From positions 1 to 44,705 of the forward strand of contig WYBB01000087.1 in the NCBI GenBank assembly GCA_011526585.1: a stretch of DNA of 44,705 nt, read 5' to 3'. The number at the start of each line of letters is the position of its first letter. Position 1 is the stretch's first letter. The stretch comes from Deltaproteobacteria bacterium. GTDB taxonomy: Bacteria; Myxococcota_A; UBA9042; PHBI01. The notes below the pieces were generated by a model. That model was given only the letters and a program-made list of their open reading frames with translations. It was not told the DNA's origin and ran no database searches. Positions 23,536 to 31,115 of this stretch are shown here, piece by piece. Made by a program: the position numbers and the translations under genes.

Positions 23536-24647
23536 ACCGGGTCGTCGCCCGGCCACGGCCAGCCGCCGAACTGCGTGCGCCGGTAGTCGGCGAAGGCCTG
23601 CTGGATCTCCTCGCGGCTGTTCATCACGAACGGCCCGTGCTGCACGACCGGCTCGCCGATCGGGCGCCCCTGCAGGAGCAGCATCTCGATCGCGCCCGAG
23701 GTGGCCGCGAGCTCGAGCGGCCGGTCGGCCGTCACCTCGATCGCGCGCTCGGCGGTGGCCGCGTGCCCGTCGATCGTCAGGCCCTTGCCGGAGAAGAAGT
23801 AGAGCACGCGCCGCGAGCCGGTCCGGGCCGCCGGCATCGTCCAGCGCGCGCCCGGCGACATGGCGATCGTCCAGATCGCGATGTCCGCCTCGGGCCGCGA
23901 CGCCCATGATCGCGGCGGCGGCGCGGGCGGCGCGTGCTCGCCGAGGCGCCCGGCGTTGACGGTGACCAGCGTCTCGCCGCCGCCCTCGTCGGTGAAGCGC
24001 GCGCGCGGGATCGCCTCGTTCCAGAGCATGGTGAAGTGCGGCTCGGCGAACTTGTCCGCCGCCGGCAGGTTCAGCCAGATCTGGAAGAGCTCGACGGGGT
24101 TGTCGCGGTCCTCGGCGATGAGCGGGAACATCTCGGCGTGCAGGATCCCCGCGCCCGCGGTGAGCCACTGCACGTCGCCGCCGCCGTAGCGCGCCGCCGC
24201 GCCGAGCGAGTCGGAGTGGTCGAGCAGGCCCTTGCGCACGACCGTCACCGTCTCGAAGCCGCGGTGCGGGTGCTGCGGGAAGCCGGGCACCACGTGCCCG
24301 TGGTACATGCGCCAGCCGTCCTTGATCTCGAAGTCCATGCCTAGGTCGCGCCCGGCGAGCGAGGCCTTCGGGCCCATGCGCTCGTTGCCGGCCGGGTAGT
24401 GGTCGTCGTGGTGCACGCAGAAGAGGAAGGGATCGACGGTCTGCCACGGGAAGCCCAGCGGCTTCTGGCCGAGGATCGGGTTCGGTTTGGGGGTCATCGG
24501 GACCTCGCTCGGAGCGTTGTGCGGGCTGGCCGCGCTCGGCGACGCGTCGCCCTTGGCGCAGGCGCCGGCGGTGGTGGCCACCGCGCCGGCGGCGATCAAC
24601 TTGAGCGCGTCGCGGCGCGGGATCTGCATTGCGGTGTCGTCTTCCAT
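23472..24647 (-). CDS. Pirin family protein with Tat/lipobox-type leader
   Basis: A 391-residue protein with both cupin halves of pirin. The metal-binding motifs are HPHRGFETVT and GILHAEMF, matching His-x-His and His-x-Glu of pirins (quercetinase-like, iron-binding). Other matches are DLGMDFEIKDGW, ELFQIWLNLP and VQHGPFVMNSREEIQQAF. Unlike typical cytosolic pirins it begins with a leader: RRDALKL near residue 11, a hydrophobic AAGAVATTAGAC, then CAKGD, i.e. a twin-arginine-like motif followed by a lipobox-like AGAC. This suggests export and lipidation. The start could be 24647 or the in-frame ATG 24629. It overlaps the lysR gene tail to tail. Confidence 0.88.
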   Translation of the reverse strand: MEDDTAMQIPRRDALKLIAAGAVATTAGACAKGDASPSAASPHNAPSEVPMTPKPNPILGQKPLGFPWQTVDPFLFCVHHDDHYPAGNERMGPKASLAGRDLGMDFEIKDGWRMYHGHVVPGFPQHPHRGFETVTVVRKGLLDHSDSLGAAARYGGGDVQWLTAGAGILHAEMFPLIAEDRDNPVELFQIWLNLPAADKFAEPHFTMLWNEAIPRARFTDEGGGETLVTVNAGRLGEHAPPAPPPRSWASRPEADIAIWTIAMSPGARWTMPAARTGSRRVLYFFSGKGLTIDGHAATAERAIEVTADRPLELAATSGAIEMLLLQGRPIGEPVVQHGPFVMNSREEIQQAFADYRRTQFGGWPWPGDDPVHPRDAGRFARRSDGSVERPT

Positions 24648-24791
24648 GACCCCACTCAACTCGGCACCGCCCCGCCGCGTTCAAGGTGGGCCTCGAGCCG
24701 CGCGAGATCCCTACTTCAGTGAGGAGCACGTCCCAGGCAAGGTCGCGGCCGCGCTTGTCGCGCCTCGCCGCCCGTGCTCTACCTCGATCGC

Positions 24792-26234
24792 ATGAGCGAG
24801 ACGCCCACACCGCCGCCACGCTTCTCCTTCACCCCGCTCGAGCTCATGCGCATCGGCCGCACGGTCGGGTTCGTCGCGCTGCTCGGCGTGGTGATCTCGA
24901 TCGTCTCCTTCGGTGGGCTCGACGGGCCGCACCTCCTGAAGACGGTCGTGCCCTTCACCATGGTCGGGCTGACGATCGCGCTGCAGCGCTACGGCATGCT
25001 CGCCGGCATCGTCACCGGCATCGCGATGGCCTTCATCGCGGTCGCGCTCTTCGAGGGCGAGATGGCGAGCTGGTCCTGGATCGGCAAGTTCTTCATCTCG
25101 GCGCTCAAGATGATCATCGCGCCGCTCATCCTCTTCGCGATGGTGACGGGGATCACCGGCCTCGGCGACGTGCGCAAGCTCGGGCGGATCTCGCGCGTGG
25201 CGATCATCTACTTCCTGTCGACCTCGATCGCCGCGGTCACGCTCGGCTCGATCCTCGTCAACCTGATCCAGCCCGGCGTCGGCCTCGACCCCGGCACCCT
25301 CGCGGTGCCGGACAACGTCGCCGCGAAGGAGGCGATCGGCTTCCAGGACCTCGCGCTCTCCTTCGTCAGCGACAACATCATCAAGAGCTTCGCCGAGCTC
25401 GACATGCTGCCGATCATCGTCTTCAGCCTGGTCTTCGGCGCGGTGCTCACGACGCTCGGCGACAAGGGCAAGCCGGTGCTCGCCTTCTTCGAGGGCGGCA
25501 ACGCCGCGATGATGAAGGTCGTGCACGTCATCCTCATGCTCGCGCCCGTCGGCGTCTTCGCGCTGATCGCCGGCCGCTTCGGCACCGCCATGGAGCGCGG
25601 CGCCGACCAGTTCTGGGCCGAGCTCGGCGCGGTCGCCGGCTACTCGTGGACGGTGCTGCTCGGCCTCTTCATCCACGCCGTCATCGTCTTGCCACTCATC
25701 GCCGCCTTCATCGCGAAGAAGAGCCCGTTCCTCATCGCGCGCAAGGTCAGCAAGGCGCTGCTCACGGCCTTTTCGACCGCCTCGTCGTCGGCGACCCTGC
25801 CGCTGACGATGAAGACCACCGAGGAGGAGCTCGGCGTCGACCGGCGCGCGACCCAGTTCGTGCTGCCGTTGGGCGCGACGATCAACATGGACGGCACCGC
25901 GCTCTACGAGGCGGTCGCGGTGATCTTCATCGCCCAGGTCCTCGGCATCGAGCTCTCCTTCGGCCAGCAGGTGCTCATCGTCGTCACCGCCACGCTCGCC
26001 GCCATCGGCGCCGCCGGGATCCCCGAGGCCGGACTCGTCACGATGGTCATGGTGCTCAACGCCGTCAACCTCCCGCTGGCGGGCGTCGAGCTGATCCTCG
26101 CCGTCGACTGGCTGCTCGATCGCTTCCGCACCACCGTCAACGTCTGGGGCGACGTGATCGGCACCACCGTCGTCGAGCGCCACGGCCTCGAGCCTGCGAT
26201 TGTCAGCGCGGCTGCGCCGGGTCGTCCGTCTTGA
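24792..26234 (+). CDS. Dicarboxylate/glutamate:cation symporter (DAACS family)
   Basis: An inner-membrane symporter of about 480 residues. Family motifs present: the Ser-rich re-entrant loop SSSATLPLTMKTTEEELGV (about residue 330), NMDGTALYEAVAVIFIAQ (about 364), GAAGIPEAGLVTMVMVLNA (about 408), and the C-terminal DWLLDRFRTTVNVWGD. These bind substrate and Na+/H+ in GltPh-type transporters. About eight hydrophobic helices are visible. ATG 24792 gives an acidic/Pro leader (MSETPTPPPRFSFTP); GTG 24774 is possible. No strong Shine-Dalgarno precedes either. It is divergent from the pirin gene and its 3' end overlaps the next convergent gene by 32 bases. Confidence 0.92.
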   Translation: MSETPTPPPRFSFTPLELMRIGRTVGFVALLGVVISIVSFGGLDGPHLLKTVVPFTMVGLTIALQRYGMLAGIVTGIAMAFIAVALFEGEMASWSWIGKFFISALKMIIAPLILFAMVTGITGLGDVRKLGRISRVAIIYFLSTSIAAVTLGSILVNLIQPGVGLDPGTLAVPDNVAAKEAIGFQDLALSFVSDNIIKSFAELDMLPIIVFSLVFGAVLTTLGDKGKPVLAFFEGGNAAMMKVVHVILMLAPVGVFALIAGRFGTAMERGADQFWAELGAVAGYSWTVLLGLFIHAVIVLPLIAAFIAKKSPFLIARKVSKALLTAFSTASSSATLPLTMKTTEEELGVDRRATQFVLPLGATINMDGTALYEAVAVIFIAQVLGIELSFGQQVLIVVTATLAAIGAAGIPEAGLVTMVMVLNAVNLPLAGVELILAVDWLLDRFRTTVNVWGDVIGTTVVERHGLEPAIVSAAAPGRPS

Positions 26235-27117
26235 CCAGCCGAATGTAGATCGGGTCTTCGCGCCGCGGCACGGTGAGCACGACCTCGATCGCCAGGGCTT
26301 CTCCGATCGGCTCGACCGCGATCGTGAAGCTCGTGATCGCGCCCGACTGGATCTCCCAAGCCAGCATGCGCCGGGCCTCGCGCTCGAACGCCGCGATGCC
26401 ACGCGGGTCCTCCGCGGACGGGCGCATGACGCGCTCGGAGAGCTCGAGCAGGGCGTCCCCGAGGCGTGCGTCGGGCTCGCTCGGGACGGGCTCCGGCGCC
26501 GCGTCCGCGCGCCCGCGCTCGAGAACCGGCAGCACCACGCGCGGCGACCAGCGCCTGGACGCGTAGGTCAGGAGCACGAGCGCGCCGACCCCGAGCATCT
26601 CGGGTGCGACCGGCTGCGGGATGAAGTCGACGCGCGGTCCGAGCATCGGCCGCCCGAAGACGAGCGGCAGCGCCAGCGCGGCGCCGCCGACGACCACGCC
26701 GTGAGGCGTGCCCGGCACGAGGAAGTGAGCGGTGCCGATCACGAAGCGCACCCCTCGGCGGTGCGCCGCGAGCACCTCGCCGGGGCTGACGTCGTCGCCG
26801 ACGTCGATGAGCACACGGCCGCCGCGTGGGGCGCGCAAGGCGTCGCGCGCGTCCGGCGGCAGGGGGTCGACGATGGCGCAGAGCGCGATGTCCGAAGGGA
26901 GCGCGCTCAGGGTCGGCGCGACCACCACGCGCGGCACGCCCTCCAAGAGCGCGAGCGCCGCGGCGATGAGGGCGGGCGAGCGCGTGGCCCAGTCCGCTCC
27001 GGCCAGGCGCCAGATGTCGTGGATCGACGCGAGCCGGAGCACGCCATCGTCGGGGCCGCCGGTGCTGCCGACCACACCGACGGCGACGCTGCTCTGCAGC
27101 GCATGCGGGACAGACAT
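26203..27117 (-). CDS. Unknown protein with tail-sheath-like layout
   Basis: A 304-residue protein, no signal peptide, third in an operon with an M81 peptidase and a PLP enzyme (11 bases after the peptidase stop). I do not recognise it firmly. Its layout resembles contractile-tail sheath proteins. The N-terminus SSVAVGVVGSTGGPDDGVLR, then ALLEGVPRVVVAP, is like the sheath start (SVAAFVG..GP..., then NGG..YVVRV). The centre RFVIGTAHFLVPGTP, then VVVGGAALALPLVFGRP, is like the AlYyPWl / PPSG..AG..A segment. The C-terminus RGIAAFEREARRMLAWEIQSG, FTIAVEP, EVVLTVPRREDPIYIRL is like the sheath C-terminal domain (LW..V...FL..LW..GA..., VVEVGVAP..PAEFV). It is shorter than typical sheaths. This is pattern resemblance, not proof. 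Confidence 0.55.
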   Translation of the reverse strand: MSVPHALQSSVAVGVVGSTGGPDDGVLRLASIHDIWRLAGADWATRSPALIAAALALLEGVPRVVVAPTLSALPSDIALCAIVDPLPPDARDALRAPRGGRVLIDVGDDVSPGEVLAAHRRGVRFVIGTAHFLVPGTPHGVVVGGAALALPLVFGRPMLGPRVDFIPQPVAPEMLGVGALVLLTYASRRWSPRVVLPVLERGRADAAPEPVPSEPDARLGDALLELSERVMRPSAEDPRGIAAFEREARRMLAWEIQSGAITSFTIAVEPIGEALAIEVVLTVPRREDPIYIRLVKTDDPAQPR

Positions 27118-27128
27118 GCCTGTGCCTA

Positions 27129-28709
27129 TCACGCCCGCGAGGCGTTCGTCGAACCCGCCGGGAGGAGCGTCGGATCGCCCGGCATGCCTGCGCGCCGGCG
27201 CCGGTCCTCGGGGTGCCAGTCGACGAGCGGCGCCAGCGGGTGCACCGGGCCGGCACGCGGCAGCGACAGCGCGCGATCGAAGTCGGTCACCCCGCGGGTC
27301 TTCACGTAGAGCGAGAGGCGGTTCTCGGCGGCGAAGAAGAGGCGGAAGGGGAAGAAGCTCTTCACCACGCAGACGTCGGCGCGCCACGGCTCGAGGCCGA
27401 GGTCGCGGTAGAAGGTGGGCTTCATCACGAGCGGCGGCGCTTCGCTCAAGACGAGCTTGACCCGGCCGAGGTCGAGCGCCACCACCCGCCCGAAGGCCGA
27501 GGTCTCGCGCCTGGCGAGCACGTGCCCCGTGACCTGGACGGGCGGGCTGTCCGCGGGGTCGAGGTGGCCACCGACGGTGATGTCGATCGCGGCGCCGACC
27601 TCGCGCGACCAGAGCGCGGCGACCGCGTCGGGGTCGCGCAGCGGCACATAGCTCGTGAGATCGTCGGCGCCCAGGAGCGCTTGGAGCAGGTGGGTGTTGT
27701 GGCCGGGCGCGCCGGCGCCGACCACGTCGGAGGCGTCGCAGACGCAGACGGTTCCGAGCTTGCGGCGCAGCCGTGCGCGTCTGATTTTGTCAATTGCTTC
27801 AATGGGTTCTATGAATCGTGGCGGGTCGACATGGCGCATCGACCAGGCCGCGTCGCCGAGCTGATCGGCGAGGCGCTCGGCCTCGCGTGCGTCGTCGGCG
27901 TGCACGAGCGCGCTCCAACCGAGCTCGGGGTGATCGTTCCAGACGTGACACAGGAAGGCCGAGGCGTCGCGCACGCCCGGGCGCTTGCACATGCGGCGCA
28001 TGAGCTTGAAGAGGCGCGCGCTCGGCGCGAGGAAGTCGACGCCGGCGCCGCCGCCGCTCAGCATCGGCAGCGAGCGCCAGGCGCGCGCGGGGCGGGCGCG
28101 GTCGAGCAGGTGGTCGATCAGGAGACGGCCGGCGCGCTCGCCGGTCGCGGCGTGATCGCGGTGCGGGTTGGTGTGATAGGCGGCGACGTAGTCGACGAGC
28201 CCCATCTTGCGGGCGGTGAGGAGGCCGTGCAGGTCGAAGCTCGCCGCGATCGGCACGGCGTGGCCGAGGCGCTCGCGGATCGCCTCGAGGATCTTCGCCT
28301 CGGGATCGACCTCGCCGCGCGCGCCCATCGCGCCATGCAGCGCGATGAAGATCCCGTCGAGCGGTCCGGCGGAATCGATCGAAGCGACGAGGCGCGCGAT
28401 GAGGATCTCGAGGCACTCGGCGGTGAGGGGACCGCCCGAGACCGCCCACGCCGAGATCAGCGGCACGGTCTCGATCGCGCCATGCGGCGCCGCCATCACG
28501 GCGCGATGGAAGCCGGAGAGCTCGGCGTTCTTGAGGAAGCCGTCGACCTCGCGCGTGCGCATGCTCGTCACGCGCCGCGCGAGCGCATCTCCTTCGTAGA
28601 GGTGCGTGCGTTGGAAGTCGTCGAGCGTCGTCGACAGCGGCGAGAGCGCGTTGGTCTCCTGCATGATGCGCGCGTAGCCGATGCGCTTGCCGTGTCGTCG
28701 AGCGCTCAT
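27129..28709 (-). CDS. M81 family metallopeptidase (microcystinase C-like)
   Basis: A 526-residue protein of the M81/MlrC family: QETNALSPLSTTLDDF near the N-terminus, GIFIALHGAMGARGEVDPE (about 119-137), SFDLHGLL (157-164) and YHTNPHRD (178-185), which carry the Asp/His metal ligands, then VWNDHPELGWSALVHADD and the C-terminal MlrC domain (SDVVGAGAPGHNTHLL, VVALDLGRVKLVLSEAPP, ADVCVVKSFFPFRLFF). MlrC hydrolyses linear microcystin; most relatives have unknown peptide or amide substrates. The ATG overlaps the previous stop as ATGA (28706-28709). An AT-rich patch with unusual codons lies inside at about 27781-27823. Confidence 0.9.
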   Translation of the reverse strand: MSARRHGKRIGYARIMQETNALSPLSTTLDDFQRTHLYEGDALARRVTSMRTREVDGFLKNAELSGFHRAVMAAPHGAIETVPLISAWAVSGGPLTAECLEILIARLVASIDSAGPLDGIFIALHGAMGARGEVDPEAKILEAIRERLGHAVPIAASFDLHGLLTARKMGLVDYVAAYHTNPHRDHAATGERAGRLLIDHLLDRARPARAWRSLPMLSGGGAGVDFLAPSARLFKLMRRMCKRPGVRDASAFLCHVWNDHPELGWSALVHADDAREAERLADQLGDAAWSMRHVDPPRFIEPIEAIDKIRRARLRRKLGTVCVCDASDVVGAGAPGHNTHLLQALLGADDLTSYVPLRDPDAVAALWSREVGAAIDITVGGHLDPADSPPVQVTGHVLARRETSAFGRVVALDLGRVKLVLSEAPPLVMKPTFYRDLGLEPWRADVCVVKSFFPFRLFFAAENRLSLYVKTRGVTDFDRALSLPRAGPVHPLAPLVDWHPEDRRRRAGMPGDPTLLPAGSTNASRA

Positions 28710-30229
28710 CGCGTGCGTTTCCTGCCGCGCCACGAGAGGCGGCCGAGACGCGTGCGCACCTCGTCGAGGCCGTCGAGGAGCGCGCGCAGGCGCGGGCCGT
28801 GGCGGTCGATCGCCGCGGTGTCGGGCGGCGCGTCGGGATCGGCGCCGGCGGCGTACATGCTGGCGACGGCGCCGAGGACCTCGCGCGCGACCAGGCGATC
28901 GATCGGCACCTTGGCCATGAGCCCGTAGACCGCGGCCTCGCCCTTGTGCTTGAGCTCGGGGCGCGCGCGCACGTGCGCGACCGCCTCGGCGAGGTCGGCG
29001 AGGTAGCTGTCGACGATCGGCGCGTTGGAGGCGTTGGCGGTGAGGTGAACGCTCGGCGGGCGCTGCTGGCGGTCGACGGCCCAGCCTTTTTCCTGCAGGA
29101 GGTCGGCGACGGCGAAGACGTCGACCGCGTCGTCGTCGCTGGTCCAGGTCACGATCGTCGCGTGCGGCGAGCCCATGACGCGCAGGCCGGCGATGGCGCC
29201 GATCCCTGCGCGCAGGCGCTCGGCCGTCTGCCACGCGTCCTTGGCGAGCGCGAGGTAGCCGCTCTCGCCGAGCGCGTTCATCGCGGCCCAGGCCGCGGCG
29301 ATCGGGCCGCCGGGGCGCGTGCCGGGCAGGCCGGGTGAGACGTAGATCCCGCCGGCCCAGCGCGTGGTCACGAAGAACTGGTGCCGCAGGAGGTCCATGT
29401 CGCGGTAGACGATCACCGAGGCGCCCTTGGCGCCGTAGCCGTACTTGTGGATGTCGGCCGAGATGCTGGTCACGCCCGGCACGCGGAAGTCCCAGGTCGG
29501 CATGGCGACGCCGAGGCGCTCGAGCCAGGGAAGCATGAAGCCGCCGAAGCAGGCGTCGACGTGCAGCGGCAGGCGCTTCTTGCGAGCGAGCGCGGCGATG
29601 GCGGGGATCGGATCGACGGTGCCGTGCGGGTACTGCGGCGCGGAGGCGGCGAGCAGGATCGTCTGCGCGTCGACGAGGCGGCGCATGGCGTCGACGTCGA
29701 CCGCGCCGTCGTCGCCGACCGGGGCGAGCTTGAGGCGCACGCCGAAGAGGTGCGCGGCCTTGTCGAAGGCGACGTGGATCGTCTCGGGCGCGACGATGTT
29801 GGGCCGCAGGATCCAGGGGCGCTTCTTGCGCGCGCGGTCGCGGTAGGTCTTGACCGCGAGCAAGAGCGACTCGGTGCCGCCCGAGGTCATGGTGCCGACC
29901 GCGCTCTCGGGCGCGTTGAGCATGCGCGCGGTCATCTCGACGACCTCGCGCTCCATGCGCTTGAGGCTCTTGAAGGCGAGCGGGTTCAGCGCGTTGGTCG
30001 CCATCAGCCGGTCGTGCGCCTCGCGCAGGAGCTCGTGGTGCTCGTCGCCGGCCCAGTAGACCAGCGACCAGGTGCGCCCGTTCTTGTAGTCGGCGTCGCC
30101 TTCGCGCTTGGCGTCCAGCGCGCTCAGGATCTCGTCGTGGGGGCGTCCGGTCGGGGGCAGTCGTGTGCTCAAGGTATCCTCGGTCGGTCGGGCGCGGCGT
30201 CGGGGGCTGCGCTGCAAGGGGTGCGCCAT
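28706..30229 (-). CDS. PLP-dependent lyase/decarboxylase, sphingosine-1-phosphate-lyase-like
   Basis: A 507-residue fold-type I PLP enzyme of the group II decarboxylase / S1P-lyase branch. Visible: GTMTSGGTESLLLAVKTYRD (phosphate loop GGTE, 117-120), APETIHVAFDKAAHLF, PQYPHGTVDPIPAIAALA, HVDACFGGFMLP (PLP Asp), and SISADIHKYGYGAKG with the Schiff-base Lys at about 262, close to the S1P-lyase signature. The substrate (phosphorylated amino alcohol or amino acid) is not shown. The first 19 residues are Arg/Pro-rich and unlike the family. A TTG at 30172 with GAGG 5 bases upstream may be the true start. First gene of an operon with the M81 peptidase. Confidence 0.85.
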   Translation of the reverse strand: MAHPLQRSPRRRARPTEDTLSTRLPPTGRPHDEILSALDAKREGDADYKNGRTWSLVYWAGDEHHELLREAHDRLMATNALNPLAFKSLKRMEREVVEMTARMLNAPESAVGTMTSGGTESLLLAVKTYRDRARKKRPWILRPNIVAPETIHVAFDKAAHLFGVRLKLAPVGDDGAVDVDAMRRLVDAQTILLAASAPQYPHGTVDPIPAIAALARKKRLPLHVDACFGGFMLPWLERLGVAMPTWDFRVPGVTSISADIHKYGYGAKGASVIVYRDMDLLRHQFFVTTRWAGGIYVSPGLPGTRPGGPIAAAWAAMNALGESGYLALAKDAWQTAERLRAGIGAIAGLRVMGSPHATIVTWTSDDDAVDVFAVADLLQEKGWAVDRQQRPPSVHLTANASNAPIVDSYLADLAEAVAHVRARPELKHKGEAAVYGLMAKVPIDRLVAREVLGAVASMYAAGADPDAPPDTAAIDRHGPRLRALLDGLDEVRTRLGRLSWRGRKRTR

Positions 30230-30386
30230 GGGGCGCGCGATCGTGGCGCGTGCGAGCGCCGGCGCTCCGTCCTGGGTGGGAAGGTCCGCTGTGTCTGTGC
30301 GAGCACGCCCAGTCGCTGTGCCAGCTTACACGTGCGTCCCGAAATCGGAACCCGGAGCGCTTTGACCCGGGTGCGGCTCCTTCCTT

Positions 30387-31106
30387 ATGAGTGCGCGCGT
30401 GCGGTCCACGCTGATCATCGTCCTCGGCCTGTCCGCGCTCGCGTCGTGCGACGCGGGCGTCGGCGAGGCCGCGTCGTCCGAGGACGTCGGCGGTCTCGAG
30501 GACACGCGGATCGAGATCGCGCCCGAGACCTCCGACCTCGAAACCTCCGAGCCCGAGAGCGTCGACGGGCCCGAGGGCGTCGACGGGCCCGAGAACGTCG
30601 ACGGACCCGAGGTGCTCGAGGGGCCCGACGTGATCGACGAACCCGGGGACGTGGCCGAGGTCGCCGACACCGCCGAGCCCGAGATCGGTCCCACCTGTCC
30701 GGAGATCGCGTGCGCGCCGGGCGAGCTCTGCGAGGGAGGTCGCTGCGTCTGCGACCCGACGCCGGTCTCGTTCGCGACAGAGATCGCCCCTCTCCTGCAG
30801 ACCGGCTGCGGCCCCGGCTGCCACGTCTACAACGCGGCCGTGACGAGCGGCTCGGCCGGGCTCAACCTCGCGCCGCACTTCGCCTACGACGAGCTCGTCG
30901 GCGTGCTGACGAGCCAGTGCCGGACCCGCGACCCGGAGCGCCAGCGCGTCGAGCCGGGTGCGCCCGGGCGGAGCTACCTCGTGCACAAGCTCCAGGGGCG
31001 GGACATGTGCTCCGGCGTGCGCATGCCCAAGGGGCGCACCGCCTGGTCGGCCGAACGCATCGCGCTGCTCGGCCGCTGGATCTGTCAGGGCGCGGCGGAC
31101 AACTGA
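30387..31106 (+). CDS. Cytochrome-c-like lipoprotein (planctomycete-type domain)
   Basis: A 239-residue lipoprotein: signal peptide MSARVRSTLIIVLGLSALASC with lipobox LASC, then an acidic linker of about 80 residues built from VDGPE units. A Cys-rich knot follows (CPEIACAPGELCEGGRCVC), then a domain with the layout of planctomycete-type cytochromes: FATEIAPLLQTGCGPGCH, AGLNLAPHFAYDELVGV, VEPGAPGRSYLVHKL, MPKGRTAW and IALLGRWICQGA. The heme-type motif here is C-x3-C-H (CGPGCH), not C-x2-C-H. Heme attachment is likely but not certain. The last Cys pairs may form a disulfide. It converges with the next gene (9-base gap). Confidence 0.8.
   Translation: MSARVRSTLIIVLGLSALASCDAGVGEAASSEDVGGLEDTRIEIAPETSDLETSEPESVDGPEGVDGPENVDGPEVLEGPDVIDEPGDVAEVADTAEPEIGPTCPEIACAPGELCEGGRCVCDPTPVSFATEIAPLLQTGCGPGCHVYNAAVTSGSAGLNLAPHFAYDELVGVLTSQCRTRDPERQRVEPGAPGRSYLVHKLQGRDMCSGVRMPKGRTAWSAERIALLGRWICQGAADN
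30558..30629. repeat. 18-bp tandem repeat encoding (x)VDGPE
   Basis: Four consecutive 18-base units encode SVDGPE, GVDGPE, NVDGPE and the diverged VLEGPD in the lipoprotein linker. The core GTCGACGGGCCCGAG is identical in the first two. Copy number may vary between strains. Confidence 0.65.
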
Positions 31107-31115
31107 CAGCGTCGA

